DNA of 64,000 nt, from NCBI RefSeq assembly GCF_007992435.1, contig NZ_BKAG01000024.1:29481-93480 (forward strand). Direction: 5' to 3'. How positions within the stretch are numbered: the first letter of the stretch is position 1; each line of letters begins with the position of its first letter. The stretch is from Prosthecobacter gellanilyticus. GTDB taxonomy: Bacteria > Verrucomicrobiota > Verrucomicrobiia > Verrucomicrobiales > Verrucomicrobiaceae. The notes beneath the pieces were generated by a model that saw only the letters and a list, made by a program, of their open reading frames with translations, made no database searches and was not told the DNA's origin. The translations under genes and the position numbers were made by a program. Below, in pieces: positions 51,385 through 60,539 of the stretch.

Positions 51385-54300
51385 TTAGTTAGGTCTTTCC
51401 AAGAAGAGCTCGATCTCCACCGGCTTCATCGGCATGACTGCGGGTGATGCTCCTCCGATGGAAAGGGTGATACCACGGAGGCGGACGCTTTCTTCATAGC
51501 GGGCGACATCAGGCACCAGCATATACCCCTTTCCGACCTGCAAGCCTGGGAGAAGGACACCACGATAGCTGCCCGTGAGAGCGCGCCCTTTGTACGATCC
51601 CATGTTCAAGGAACCTGAGAAGGTGCCCTCGGCAGGCTGGATGGCCAAGGTGGCGGGCGATGAGGCAGGCAGCAAAGCGGTGGCCACATGACGGGTGCTG
51701 ACCGTGAAACGACGAGAGGCACTCAAGCCATCGCGAGAACGTCCGCTCAAGACCACAGGCTGCCGGTGAAGTCCCATGAGAGTTTCTCCGGAGGCAGGAG
51801 CCACAAGGCGCTCCCCGACCACGCTGACATTCTCACTCACTGTGGCGAATTGAAAACCCTCGGGCCAGGTAGGCTGTGTTCGCAAAGGCTGCCTGATCCA
51901 TTGAAGCCGGCCAGCCAACGAATTAAGACCGAGCTCAAGCCAGCCAGCGAGGTGGCCTGGGCCAGCGGTGGCGCAATGCAGAGGATGACGCAGCCCCTGA
52001 TTATTTTCCCAATCCTCCACCCACTCACCGGAACCGGTGATACTGCTGCCATCAGGAAGTGATCCCACGTAGGTCACGCGGGAATCAGCGCCAAGCTTCA
52101 CGCTCAACACACCGCTGCCGAGAGGAAGATTCGGCGGCAAGATGGCCTCTCCCACATCGACCGTGAGAGCGGTGGGATATTTGCCAGCGACATGGTAGGC
52201 GGGATTCAACTGGCGCACGATTCGCGCGGCCTGGAAAACGAAGAGCTTGTCCGAGCCTGTGGCATCAGACTCCAGGCACTGGCCGTCCCAGCGGACCGGG
52301 TGGCCCAAAAGCGGCGAGTTTGCTGTGGTGCGCAGAGTCCCTTTCATGCTCCCGGTGATGGGATCAAACACCAGTCTGGTCGTGGCCTGGATACGCGGAG
52401 TGCCGAGGGTATGGAGTGACAGTGAATCCAAAGTGATGTCACCCTGGATCCTCGTCGGCTGGCGCAACCCTGGGAGAACATCAGGCTGGGTCAGGCCGAG
52501 CACTCTAGCACTGGACAAGCGTGGATGCAGGACCAGGGGAATCTGACGGGAGACCTGACCATAGGTATTGCTGACGGTCACCGTCACATTGTAGGTTTTG
52601 CTCTCACCACTCGGAGTGCCTGAAGGTATGGAACTTGCCAGCGGAGTGCCGTAGATGCGCCCGGTGGAAGGGACGAGCGTTAATTCCGCCGGCAGGCCGG
52701 AAGCGCTGAAGGTCTGAGGCGTGCTGCTGGTGGCGGAAAGCGTGAACTCATAGGGCTGGCCAACCATGGCGTGGCCAAGCGTGGAGCTCAGCAACACGGG
52801 CACCGGCATGGCGCCGCCCTGGACCTGAAGGGTCAAGCTGACGATGGATCCTGAGGAGAGAAGTGTGGCTGGTGCCACGGCATCCGGCATCAAAGCTGTG
52901 GATGTAAACGAACCGTGATGGGCTCCCGAGACCGGATTGAGGCGAAGTGTCTGGCCTGCCTCAACGACACCTGGGAGTTCGGACACAGGCTGGGTTTGGT
53001 TGAAGAACCAAGAATAGGTTAGACCTGGACCTGCCACTTGGGCGGGATAGTTGAACTCGGATCCGCTGGCCGCAGTCCGGGTAACGCTGGAGTAGATCAC
53101 CACGCCCACGTTAGCCGGCTGAGACTGGAATGATCTGCCATCGCTCAAATGGGCAGTCACCCGGTAGACACCTGCATTCTGCAGCGTCGGGCTGGAGATG
53201 GTCAACGTCGGGCCGGTTCCGGAAACGACGGTCCCGTCCATCCGCCACTCATAACGGCTGACAGGCGTCTTGAATGCACACGTAAGACTAAGCGAGGAGG
53301 ACATTCCTGGCACAACGCGCACCCATTTGCTGACTGGCTGGGTGGTGAACCCTATCGTGGTCACTGTGATGGTCGCCGTATTCGAAGCGACGACTTCACC
53401 ATTGGTCAGGTAAGCTTTGACCTGATAGACACCAGCATCGGTGGAACTCGCGGATGTGCTGACATCCAGGATAGCACTGGTTCCAGGGATGATCTTGCCG
53501 TCCTTGGTCCACTCAAAACGCTCAGCCGAGGGTCCCGAGAAGACCGAAACGATCTGCAGAGGTGAACCGCTTTCGACCGTGCGTGAGGCAGGCTGGCCAC
53601 TGAAGTAATTGGTCACAGGATCCCTGGGATATGTCCCCAGCCTGGAACAGATGCTTCCAGCACTTGAATCGATGATGAGATAGGAGGACTTGTAACCGGT
53701 TGTCAGGGGAGCGGCTGTCACCTGCCCGATGACTTGCTCTCCGGCGGCCAAGGTCAGTGGAAACATGATTCCGGAAAAACTGAAGGTGGGATCAAGCTTG
53801 CGGACTCCGGTGAGTGTCACGCTCGAGCTTCCTGTATTAACGATCCGCACTGGCACGGTCTCAGATTGCAGCACTTGAAGAAAAACAAAATCCCGTTCCC
53901 CCGGGATCATCCTTAGAGGAGCACGGTCCAGGGCCTGGATCTTGAGATTGTCAATTGAGGTGACGGCGATGTCCGCCGTGCTGAAGCGCAAGGAAAGAAT
54001 GTCACTGACTGATCCATCCACAATGTTCCATACTTTACGGATCTGACCGCCGATGCTGATGGAGAGCTGCCCCGTGACCTCATCCCAGACGATCTGAAAC
54101 TGATTGTTAGCCGATGCTGTGTAGAGAAGGCTGCCTTGCGTGCCATCAGTAAGAGATACCGTGTCCTTGTAGAAACTCAGGATGCCTTCGCTCATGTCGA
54201 CGCGAAGGAATCCGCCGTTCAAATCCAGAAAGAGCGCTGCGTGGGAACTTGGGGCATGGCTCAAATCATAATCGATCACGTAACGGCGGGCATTCAACGC

Positions 54301-55089
54301 GAGTGACATCTGGATTTGGTCATAGGTATCATTGTCCCGGCTCAGTTCGAGGTAGCGGCCCGCCCCGCCTGGACGCTCGCGCACCATGGTGCTGCCGAAA
54401 TTGACTGACGAAGGAGCCCGCTGACCGCCCGTGGCCGTCATCTGATCCAACTTATGAGGTGCCGCCTCCCAGTCGATATCATAAACGTAGGGCTCAGGCA
54501 GAGGAGCTTGCAGCGGAGCCTCTCCAGCAGGCGGCTCCACCACGATGTTATCCAGATAATAACCGGTCTGCGGGATGCGCAGTTCCCGGATCTGCTGGAA
54601 GCTCGCAGGTAGCGAGCAGACCTTAAAGTCGGCTCCGGGTCCGGGACCATCGCCAAGCGGCAGTCGATTGATGGTGTGAGACACGATGCTGCCATCGCTC
54701 TTGACGCCCTGGACGGTCAGATCAATGACCGAATTGTAACCTGCCAGATCCAGCTGCACGGGTGTGAAAAGCAGGCCTTGCTCATGCACGAGCTTGAAGT
54801 CGCTATCCCCCGAAATGTATCGCGCGTAGGTCGAGCCATTGTCGGGAGAGTAGTTGTAGATTGACTGCTGCAGATAGGTCCCTCGCGGGGAGCTCGTCGA
54901 CCCCACGGTGATCACAAAGCCCTGCTCGCGCAACTCTGGCCGCACATAACTGTCCGGCTCGTAGCTCATGACGTGAGGAGGGTCAAAGGCAAGCGTCCGT
55001 GTCTGAGCTTGAGCCTGAGCCTGAACGCCCAGGGAGAGACCTACCATCAAGCTGAGGGACGAAAAGACGAACCGAAAAGAAAAGGGCAT
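51385..55089 (-). CDS. Large exported Ig-repeat protein
   Basis: A 1234-residue protein. The ATG at 55089 has GAGG seven bases upstream and starts a signal peptide (MPFSFRFVFSSLSLMVGLSLGVQA). The N-terminal 400 residues are beta-rich (jelly-roll-like, FDPPHVMSYEPDSY...), then an Ash/choice-of-anchor-like segment (VPVRIVNTGSSSVTLTGV, about 425-500). Two or three Ig-like repeats follow (FEWTKDGKIIPGTSAIL, YEWRMDGTVVSGTGPTLTIS, YSWFFNQTQ; about 505-770), a He_PIG putative Ig domain (GQPYEFTLSATSSTPQTFSASGLPAEL, about 780-860), and C-terminal modules (about 900-1234) like those in the protein at 14258-16624. No enzyme motif is seen. It is first in the operon with the barrel protein. Confidence 0.8.
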   Translation of the reverse strand: MPFSFRFVFSSLSLMVGLSLGVQAQAQAQTRTLAFDPPHVMSYEPDSYVRPELREQGFVITVGSTSSPRGTYLQQSIYNYSPDNGSTYARYISGDSDFKLVHEQGLLFTPVQLDLAGYNSVIDLTVQGVKSDGSIVSHTINRLPLGDGPGPGADFKVCSLPASFQQIRELRIPQTGYYLDNIVVEPPAGEAPLQAPLPEPYVYDIDWEAAPHKLDQMTATGGQRAPSSVNFGSTMVRERPGGAGRYLELSRDNDTYDQIQMSLALNARRYVIDYDLSHAPSSHAALFLDLNGGFLRVDMSEGILSFYKDTVSLTDGTQGSLLYTASANNQFQIVWDEVTGQLSISIGGQIRKVWNIVDGSVSDILSLRFSTADIAVTSIDNLKIQALDRAPLRMIPGERDFVFLQVLQSETVPVRIVNTGSSSVTLTGVRKLDPTFSFSGIMFPLTLAAGEQVIGQVTAAPLTTGYKSSYLIIDSSAGSICSRLGTYPRDPVTNYFSGQPASRTVESGSPLQIVSVFSGPSAERFEWTKDGKIIPGTSAILDVSTSASSTDAGVYQVKAYLTNGEVVASNTATITVTTIGFTTQPVSKWVRVVPGMSSSLSLTCAFKTPVSRYEWRMDGTVVSGTGPTLTISSPTLQNAGVYRVTAHLSDGRSFQSQPANVGVVIYSSVTRTAASGSEFNYPAQVAGPGLTYSWFFNQTQPVSELPGVVEAGQTLRLNPVSGAHHGSFTSTALMPDAVAPATLLSSGSIVSLTLQVQGGAMPVPVLLSSTLGHAMVGQPYEFTLSATSSTPQTFSASGLPAELTLVPSTGRIYGTPLASSIPSGTPSGESKTYNVTVTVSNTYGQVSRQIPLVLHPRLSSARVLGLTQPDVLPGLRQPTRIQGDITLDSLSLHTLGTPRIQATTRLVFDPITGSMKGTLRTTANSPLLGHPVRWDGQCLESDATGSDKLFVFQAARIVRQLNPAYHVAGKYPTALTVDVGEAILPPNLPLGSGVLSVKLGADSRVTYVGSLPDGSSITGSGEWVEDWENNQGLRHPLHCATAGPGHLAGWLELGLNSLAGRLQWIRQPLRTQPTWPEGFQFATVSENVSVVGERLVAPASGETLMGLHRQPVVLSGRSRDGLSASRRFTVSTRHVATALLPASSPATLAIQPAEGTFSGSLNMGSYKGRALTGSYRGVLLPGLQVGKGYMLVPDVARYEESVRLRGITLSIGGASPAVMPMKPVEIELFLERPN

Positions 55090-55351
55090 TGAAACCTCGC
55101 ATCTAAGCATAGATCCACAAGGGGGCAACCGCTGTAACCTAAGTCGAACGCCCCTAGGACAGCCTCTCCACTTTTGCGTCCTGGCGCGACGAATGTGTGC
55201 AAGTCCCGACTCGTCACCGGAGTATTGGTTTAGGTAGCGCCAGAGCTCATTCCCCCGTGTTCCCTGGACCCACTGCTTTTGTGCCCTGCCCCCCTTGAGG
55301 TTCTGCTCATGAAAGCTATGGGTCTAGACTGACCAGGAATCCCCCCTTTCC

Positions 55352-56791
55352 ATGTCCCATCATCCCTTTAATCTCGAACATCATTTCCTGACCCGCCGCC
55401 AGATGCTGAGCCGTGTGGGGATGGGGATGGGCACCATGGCGCTCGGCGGACTCATGGGAGCGAACCAGGCGCAGGCGGCGATCGATGGCACGAATCCGTT
55501 CGGGGTGCGTCAGTCCCATCATGAGCCGAAGGCGAAGCGGGTGATCCATTTCTTCATGAATGGCGGGCCTTCCCAGGTGGACACCTTTGATCCGAAGCCG
55601 ATGCTGGAGAAGTTTGACGGCAAGATCTTGCCGAGCGTGCTGAAGACGGAACGCCCGACCGGGGCTGGATTGAAGTCGCCTTTCGCGTTCAAGAAGTATG
55701 GTCAGTGCGGCCTGGAAGTCAGTGACATCTTTTCCAAGACGGCAGCGTACGCGGATGATCTCTGCGTGATCCGATCAATGAAGGCGGATGTGCCTAACCA
55801 TGAGCCTTCTCTTGGTTTGATGAACTGCGGTGATGGGCGCCAGCATCGCCCGAGCTTTGGGTCGTGGGTGACGTATGGTCTGGGTTCGGAGAATGAGAAC
55901 CTGCCGGGTTACATCTCCATGTGTCCGAAGGGCATGCCGACACGGCGCACGAAGAACTGGCAGTCGGCTTTCCTGCCGAGCATCTACCAGGGCACGTACA
56001 TCAACACGGAAGACACCGAGGTGGACAAACTGGTGGAGTTCATCAAGAACGGCTCGCTGGATCTGAAGCAGCAACGCCGTCAGCTGGATCTGCTGTATGC
56101 GCTGAATGAGAATCATCTGAAGCAGCGCCAGAACGACCAGCAACTGGATGCGCGCATCCAGAGCTTCGAGCTCGCCTATCGCATGCAGATGGAGGCGACG
56201 GATGCTTTTGACATCAGCAAGGAGCCTGAGTCCGTGCGCAAGGCTTATGGTGAGAATGATTTCGGTCGTCAGACACTGATCGCACGTCGGTTGCTGGAGC
56301 GCGGAGTGCGCTTCATCCAGCTTTGGACGGGCGCAGGACAGCCCTGGGACAGTCATGATGAGATCCTGGACCATGCTCGCCTCGCGAAGGACGTGGACCA
56401 GGCGATCGCCGCTTTCATGGGTGACATGAAGCAGCGTGGCCTCTTTGATGAAACGCTAATGATCTGGGGCGGTGAGTTCGGCCGCACACCGGCGGTGGAA
56501 CTGCCGACTCCGGGTGCGAATGCTGGCAAGCAGCGCGGTCGTGACCACAACCACTACGGCTTCACTTACTGGATGGCCGGTGGTGGTTCCAAAGGTGGTT
56601 ATACCCACGGTGCCACCGATGAGTTCGGCTTCGCGGCCATTGAGAAGCCCGTGCATGTGCATGAACTGCACGCGACGATGCTGCACCTGCTGGGCTTTGA
56701 TCACTCACGCTTCACGTATAAGTATGCGGGCCTCGACTTCCGTCTGACGGGGGTGGAGGAGTGCAGCATGGTGAAGGAGTTGATCGCGTAG
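55352..56791 (+). CDS. DUF1501 protein, Tat-exported (sulfatase-like fold)
   Basis: A 479-residue protein. The twin-arginine signal TRRQMLSRVGMGMGTMALGG (Arg15-Arg16) indicates folded export. The body has the DUF1501 pattern: VIHFFMNGGPSQVDTFDPKP, DLCVIRSMKADVPNHEPSLGLMNCG, GRQTLIARRLLERGVRFIQL, WGGEFGRTPAVE, GRDHNHYGF and a C-terminal HATMLHLLGFDH. These resemble the metal-binding blocks of the alkaline phosphatase/sulfatase superfamily without the CxPxR motif. Such genes typically follow a DUF1549/DUF1553 gene directly; here the likely partner ends at 48809, 6.5 kb away. 262 bases separate it from the divergent 1234-aa protein gene. Confidence 0.92.
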   Translation: MSHHPFNLEHHFLTRRQMLSRVGMGMGTMALGGLMGANQAQAAIDGTNPFGVRQSHHEPKAKRVIHFFMNGGPSQVDTFDPKPMLEKFDGKILPSVLKTERPTGAGLKSPFAFKKYGQCGLEVSDIFSKTAAYADDLCVIRSMKADVPNHEPSLGLMNCGDGRQHRPSFGSWVTYGLGSENENLPGYISMCPKGMPTRRTKNWQSAFLPSIYQGTYINTEDTEVDKLVEFIKNGSLDLKQQRRQLDLLYALNENHLKQRQNDQQLDARIQSFELAYRMQMEATDAFDISKEPESVRKAYGENDFGRQTLIARRLLERGVRFIQLWTGAGQPWDSHDEILDHARLAKDVDQAIAAFMGDMKQRGLFDETLMIWGGEFGRTPAVELPTPGANAGKQRGRDHNHYGFTYWMAGGGSKGGYTHGATDEFGFAAIEKPVHVHELHATMLHLLGFDHSRFTYKYAGLDFRLTGVEECSMVKELIA

Positions 56792-57000
56792 ACTGTTCTC
56801 GGTTCGCTGTTCTCAGTTCACGGTTGGCAGAGGTTCGGGGGGGCGGGGTCTCGGGCCATGCCTGTTTTTTTACAGGAGATTGGGAGAGGGGGAGTGTTTG
56901 AATCCGGAGCCGATGGCGAATGGACGACAAGTGGTGGGGTGGAAGTTTGATGAATGCGTTATTGGTTAGGTGGTTTCGTGAGCGTGGTGGACTTCGGAAA

Positions 57001-57039
57001 GCGCCGGAGGGCCGGCGCACTCCAGGACGCTCCGCGACT
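57001..57039. repeat. Second copy of the dispersed 24-bp element with hairpin
   Basis: Hairpin GCGCCGG-AGGG-CCGGCGC (57001-57018) overlapping the element at 57016-57039. That element matches 35749-35772 at 22 of 24 positions. Confidence 0.5.
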
Positions 57040-57219
57040 GCGAGGATGGGTGGTGACTGCCTGCGGTGTCCAAAGGGTCCGCTTGGGACTGTTGGGAGAG
57101 GGCAGATCGTGGAGGAGAATGCGGGGCGATGTGTGCTTTGAATTCTTTGTTCTTTGGGCACCCCGGTGAGAGGCTGGGGCGTGAGGAGCTTGGGCTGCGA
57201 AACACACGGAAGACGGGAT

Positions 57220-57646
57220 GGGAGCCGTTGGCGGTGGTTTGCGATTGTTTGCCGTTGTTTGCGGTGGTTTCGGCCAATCCAACCGGATCGAGGGTGAACG
57301 GAAGCGTTTACGATTGTTTACCGTGGTTTATGATTGTTGACTGTTGTCTCAGAGCCGATCCGGCTGGATCCGACCTGATCCAACCTACTTGGAAGAAATG
57401 GAGGTGGGTGGAGGTGGTGCAGTCTTGGGCTCATCACACGGAGTGTGATGGCTACTTTGCTGGCGCGCTTCGCTGCGGGGCGCTGGGTGTGGATCCGACT
57501 GAATCCGACCTGATCCGACCTCGGGTTCCTGAGGTCGAAGAGGGAAGACTTACGTCTGCCGCTACATCGGATGCTTGGAGGCGACCGCGGGTGATCCAAG
57601 TGGATCCAAGTAGATCCAGGTCTTCGGGAGCCGTTGGCGGTGGTTT
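57220..57646. repeat. Exact 21-bp direct repeat
   Basis: The 21-bp string beginning GGGAGCCGTTGGCGG is identical at 57220-57240 and 57626-57646, 406 bases apart. Confidence 0.7.
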
Positions 57647-57720
57647 TCAGAGTCAATCCGACTGGATCCGACCTCGTGTTCGTGGGGTCGAAGAGGGCAG
57701 GCTGACGCCAGCCGCTACAT
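57512..57720. repeat. Two copies of a 56-bp element
   Basis: 57512-57567 and 57665-57720 agree at 48 of 56 positions, from GATCCGACCTCG to GCCGCTACAT. Both can form a short hairpin (AGAC-TTAC-GTCT in the first; GGCTG-ACGC-CAGCC in the second). A 26-base stretch between them carries the GGATCC/AGATCC units. Confidence 0.65.
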
Positions 57721-57764
57721 GGCGGTCAGCGTCGATCCAAGCTAATCCAGGTAGATCCAGGCTA

Positions 57765-58442
57765 CTATGGCTTCACGGGCTTCACCTTCACGTTCCGGAT
57801 GGCGGCGGAGGTGTTGTAGGTGGAGATGGCCAGGGGGGCGTAGCTTTCGATGGGGCCGGGGCGGAGGCTGACTTTGCGGCCGGTGATGTCCTGGTCGACG
57901 ATCTGCTTGTCATCCAGCCAGACGCTGAGGTTCTCGGGGGTGACACGCAGGCGGATTTTGTACCATTTGTCGTCCTCGTATTTCTGGTAGGAGCCGGTGT
58001 TGTTGTTGGCGGCATCGAAGTCATCAATGCTGCTGATGCCGGTGACGCTGCCACCCCAGCCGCCACAGATGAGGGTGGCGCACTTTTTGAGGTCGCCGAC
58101 GGGGAAGGTCAGGCCACAGAAGAAGTCCACGCCCTGCAGACGCTTGGCCTCGAGGCTGATCTCGTAGTTGGTGAGGGGGAGGTCAGCGGGCTTTTTATAG
58201 ACGACGCCGCTGAGGCTGTCCCCCTGATTGATGATCATAAGATCGCCTTCAAGTTCGACGGTGCCGCTGCCGCCGATGTCAACGGTTTCCCAGGCATCGA
58301 GGGACTTGCCATCAAAGAGCACGCGCTCAGTTGCAGCTTCCTTGGCCGGGGCTGCAGGGGCAGCGGGCTTGGCAGGTTCCTGGGCGGTCGAGATGATCAG
58401 GCAGGTCAGCAGAGCCAGGGCGGAGAGGGAGGCGATCTTCAT
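57765..58442 (-). CDS. Exported DUF1080-family (3-keto-disaccharide hydrolase-like) protein
   Basis: A 225-residue protein with signal peptide MKIASLSALALLTCLIISTA and a Pro/Ala-rich spacer (PAKPAAPAAPAKEAA). The body has the DUF1080 signature: VLFDGKSLDAWETVDIGGSGTVELE, LPLTNYEISLEAKRLQGVDFFCGLTFP, DKWYKIRLRVTPENLSVWLDDKQIVD and a closing IRNVKVKPV. The fold is a concanavalin-like sandwich; some members hydrolyse 3-keto-glucosides. The ATG at 58442 begins the signal peptide. It is monocistronic, divergent from the L,D-transpeptidase, and its 3' side faces the repeat-rich stretch. Confidence 0.88.
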   Translation of the reverse strand: MKIASLSALALLTCLIISTAQEPAKPAAPAAPAKEAATERVLFDGKSLDAWETVDIGGSGTVELEGDLMIINQGDSLSGVVYKKPADLPLTNYEISLEAKRLQGVDFFCGLTFPVGDLKKCATLICGGWGGSVTGISSIDDFDAANNNTGSYQKYEDDKWYKIRLRVTPENLSVWLDDKQIVDQDITGRKVSLRPGPIESYAPLAISTYNTSAAIRNVKVKPVKP

Positions 58443-58553
58443 GCGGATGGACAAAGGTGGGGCACACAAAACGCTTCTGCACGCCAAAACTATCGGTCAC
58501 TGCTGAGAAAAACGGTGGAGACACGGGGAGGTCGTGCTAATCCTGAAGCCTCC

Positions 58554-59174
58554 ATGACTTCCCCTACCCTTCGTCGTATCCTCCAGGGCGCTCTGCTTGC
58601 CGGCGTGGCTCTGTCCATGAGCAGCTGCAAAACCGTGCGCAGCCGCCACATCTATGGCCACGAGTTCAACCCCACGGTGACCCCTGCCAAAAACCCGAGC
58701 GCCGTGAAGGTGAAGGTGAGCACCGGTGCCCAGCGCGTGTACGTGGTGGAAGGTGACAAAGTCCTGCTGGCCACGCCCTGCTCCGTGGGCACCAACGGTT
58801 CCACCGGTGCCGGCACCTACCGCATCCAGTACAAGGAGGCCAAGCGCCGCCGTCAGAGCGAGCCAGACCGTGGTTACCCGATGGCCTACTGGCAGGAGTG
58901 GAAGTCCGCTTACGGCCTGCACTGGGGCTTCGTGAAGCCTTATCCCTGCACGCATGGTTGCATCCGCCTGCCTGCGAAGTCTGCCAAGGCTTTGTTCTCC
59001 CTGACGAGGACCGGCACGCCGCTGATCATCGCCAAGTCCCACCCTGAGGACAACACGGTGGGCAAGACCCTGCCGGTGGTGGATGACGGCCCGCTGCCTA
59101 ACCCTGACCGTGGCTACCTGCTGAGCTCAAAATTCTTCACGGACATTGAGGCAGGCACCCTCTTTAAGCGCTAA
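58554..59174 (+). CDS. L,D-transpeptidase (YkuD domain) lipoprotein
   Basis: A 206-residue lipoprotein (lipobox LSMSSC). The YkuD domain (about 55-165) starts VYVVEGDKVLLATPCSVGT, has GTYRIQYKE and the catalytic HGCIRLP block with His134 and Cys136. These enzymes form 3-3 peptidoglycan cross-links or attach proteins to peptidoglycan from the periplasmic face. The ATG at 58554 is chosen because it begins the lipoprotein signal; the open frame running in from further upstream is repeat sequence without coding character. A strong terminator follows at 59201-59232. Confidence 0.9.
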   Translation: MTSPTLRRILQGALLAGVALSMSSCKTVRSRHIYGHEFNPTVTPAKNPSAVKVKVSTGAQRVYVVEGDKVLLATPCSVGTNGSTGAGTYRIQYKEAKRRRQSEPDRGYPMAYWQEWKSAYGLHWGFVKPYPCTHGCIRLPAKSAKALFSLTRTGTPLIIAKSHPEDNTVGKTLPVVDDGPLPNPDRGYLLSSKFFTDIEAGTLFKR

Positions 59175-59200
59175 GTTTGGCCTATTGTCCGTAGCTTTCG

Positions 59201-59232
59201 GGGAGAGGCGGCAGCCCCGCCTCTCCCTTTTT
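59201..59232 (+). terminator. Intrinsic terminator of the L,D-transpeptidase gene
   Basis: GGGAGAGGCGG (59201-59211) and CCGCCTCTCCC (59217-59227) form a perfect 11-bp stem with a CAGCC loop, followed by five T (59228-59232). 26 bases past the stop. Confidence 0.9.
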
Positions 59233-59267
59233 CACTTTCCCCCACCCTTTCGTTTCCAGTCGCCATC

Positions 59268-60512
59268 ATGTCCAACGCCGCCCCAGCCTCCCGCCGAGTC
59301 AACGTCCGCACGCCGGAGGTCATGGAGCGTGTGCAGGCGGAGGTGGAGACACACTACCGCAGCCCGCTGGTGGAGACCATCCGCGCCCAGGGAAGCGTGC
59401 TCCAGATCGGCAGCACAACGGTGCGGCTGGCGCGTGAGTTCGGCTTTTGCTATGGCGTGGAGCGCGCGATCGATCTGGCGTATGCGGCGCGCCGAGTGTT
59501 TGCGGACAAACGTGTGTTTTTGCTGGGCGAGATCATCCACAATCCCGAGGTGAACCGCCAGCTCACGGAGATGGGCATCATCAGCATCCCGGTGGGCAAG
59601 CATGAAGAAGAAGTGGCCAAACTGACCAGTGATGATGTGGTCATCGTGCCAGCCTTTGGCGCTGAGACGGATTTGATGAAGCTGATCTCTTCCCGCGGCT
59701 GCATGGTGGTGGACACCACCTGCGGTGACGTGATGAGTGTATGGAAACGTGTGCGCGGCTATGCGAAGGGTGGCTTCACCTCCGTCATCCATGGCAAGGC
59801 CAGCCACGAAGAAACGCGAGCGACTTCCTCCCGCGCGATTGGCGACAACGGGAATGGACACTATCTGGTGGTGCTGACGCTTTCGGATGTGGACTTCGTC
59901 TGTGACTACATCCGCAAGGGTGGTGACAAGCAGGCCTTCCTGCAGCGTTTCAGCGCGGCCAGCGCCTGCTCGCCAGGCTTTGATCCAGATCTGCATCTGA
60001 CCCGCGTGGGTGTGGCGAACCAGACCACGATGCTGAAGTCCGAGACTGAGGAGATCCAGCGCCGACTGCAGAAGGCAATTGAGGATCGTGATGGTGCGGG
60101 CAGCCCGAATTTCCAAGTCTTCGACACCATCTGCGGGGCGACACAGGACCGTCAGGACGGGCTCTTCCATCTGCTGCGCCAGCCGCTGGACATCTTGCTC
60201 GTCGTCGGTGGATATAACAGCTCGAACACCACCCATCTCGTGGAGATCGGTGAACAGCAGCTGCCCACCTTTTTCATCCGCACGGCGGAGTGTCTGACCT
60301 CGCTGGAGCAGATCGTGCATTTTGACCTGCATCTGAAAGCGGAGAAAACCAGCTACTCAGGCAAGCTCGCGGACACAACGAATCCCATCACCATCGGCAT
60401 CACGGCAGGTGCCTCCTGCCCGAACAACCTCATCGAAGACACGCTGTTGAGGATCTTTGGCCTGCGCGGGATCGATGAGGCGCAGGTGCGTGCGGCTGCG
60501 GGGCTCGTTTGA
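59268..60512 (+). CDS. ispH: 4-hydroxy-3-methylbut-2-enyl diphosphate reductase (IspH/LytB)
   Basis: Last step of the methylerythritol phosphate pathway: reduction of HMBPP to isopentenyl and dimethylallyl diphosphate by a [4Fe-4S] enzyme. It has 414 residues, about 100 more than the E. coli enzyme, as in the long cyanobacterial/plant-like branch, with an N-terminal extension of about 50 residues. The three cluster cysteines are Cys61 (FGFCYGVERA), Cys152 (DTTCGDV) and Cys384 (GASCPNNLIE). Substrate-binding blocks HGKASHEET and NSSNTTHLVEI are also intact. Gaps of 27 and 31 bases to hprK and ptsH suggest a shared transcript downstream of the terminator at 59201. Confidence 0.96.
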   Translation: MSNAAPASRRVNVRTPEVMERVQAEVETHYRSPLVETIRAQGSVLQIGSTTVRLAREFGFCYGVERAIDLAYAARRVFADKRVFLLGEIIHNPEVNRQLTEMGIISIPVGKHEEEVAKLTSDDVVIVPAFGAETDLMKLISSRGCMVVDTTCGDVMSVWKRVRGYAKGGFTSVIHGKASHEETRATSSRAIGDNGNGHYLVVLTLSDVDFVCDYIRKGGDKQAFLQRFSAASACSPGFDPDLHLTRVGVANQTTMLKSETEEIQRRLQKAIEDRDGAGSPNFQVFDTICGATQDRQDGLFHLLRQPLDILLVVGGYNSSNTTHLVEIGEQQLPTFFIRTAECLTSLEQIVHFDLHLKAEKTSYSGKLADTTNPITIGITAGASCPNNLIEDTLLRIFGLRGIDEAQVRAAAGLV

Positions 60513-60539
60513 TTCGTTCCAGACTTCGACTTTCTCGCC

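Larger units (their letters stand above)
56792..57764. other. Repeat-rich gene-free stretch of about 970 bases
   Basis: No frame with signal peptide, ribosome site or family resemblance is visible. A long plus-strand frame crossing it has no coding character until the L,D-transpeptidase ATG at 58554. Contents: the dispersed 24-bp element (57016-57039) with hairpin GCGCCGG-AGGG-CCGGCGC (57001-57018), T/G-rich runs of GATTGTTT(A/G)CCG units (57241-57350), many GGATCC/GATCCGACC units (57270-57760), a 21-bp exact repeat and a 56-bp near repeat (listed separately). Confidence 0.65.

Noticed and set aside
56792..57764. Remnant transposon or IS in the repeat-rich gap
   Set aside because: No transposase fragment in any frame, no terminal inverted repeats and no target-site duplication were seen.
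57066..58553. Long plus-strand open frame leading into the L,D-transpeptidase gene
   Set aside because: It runs through repeats and over the antisense of the DUF1080 gene. The lipoprotein signal at 58554 gives the real start.
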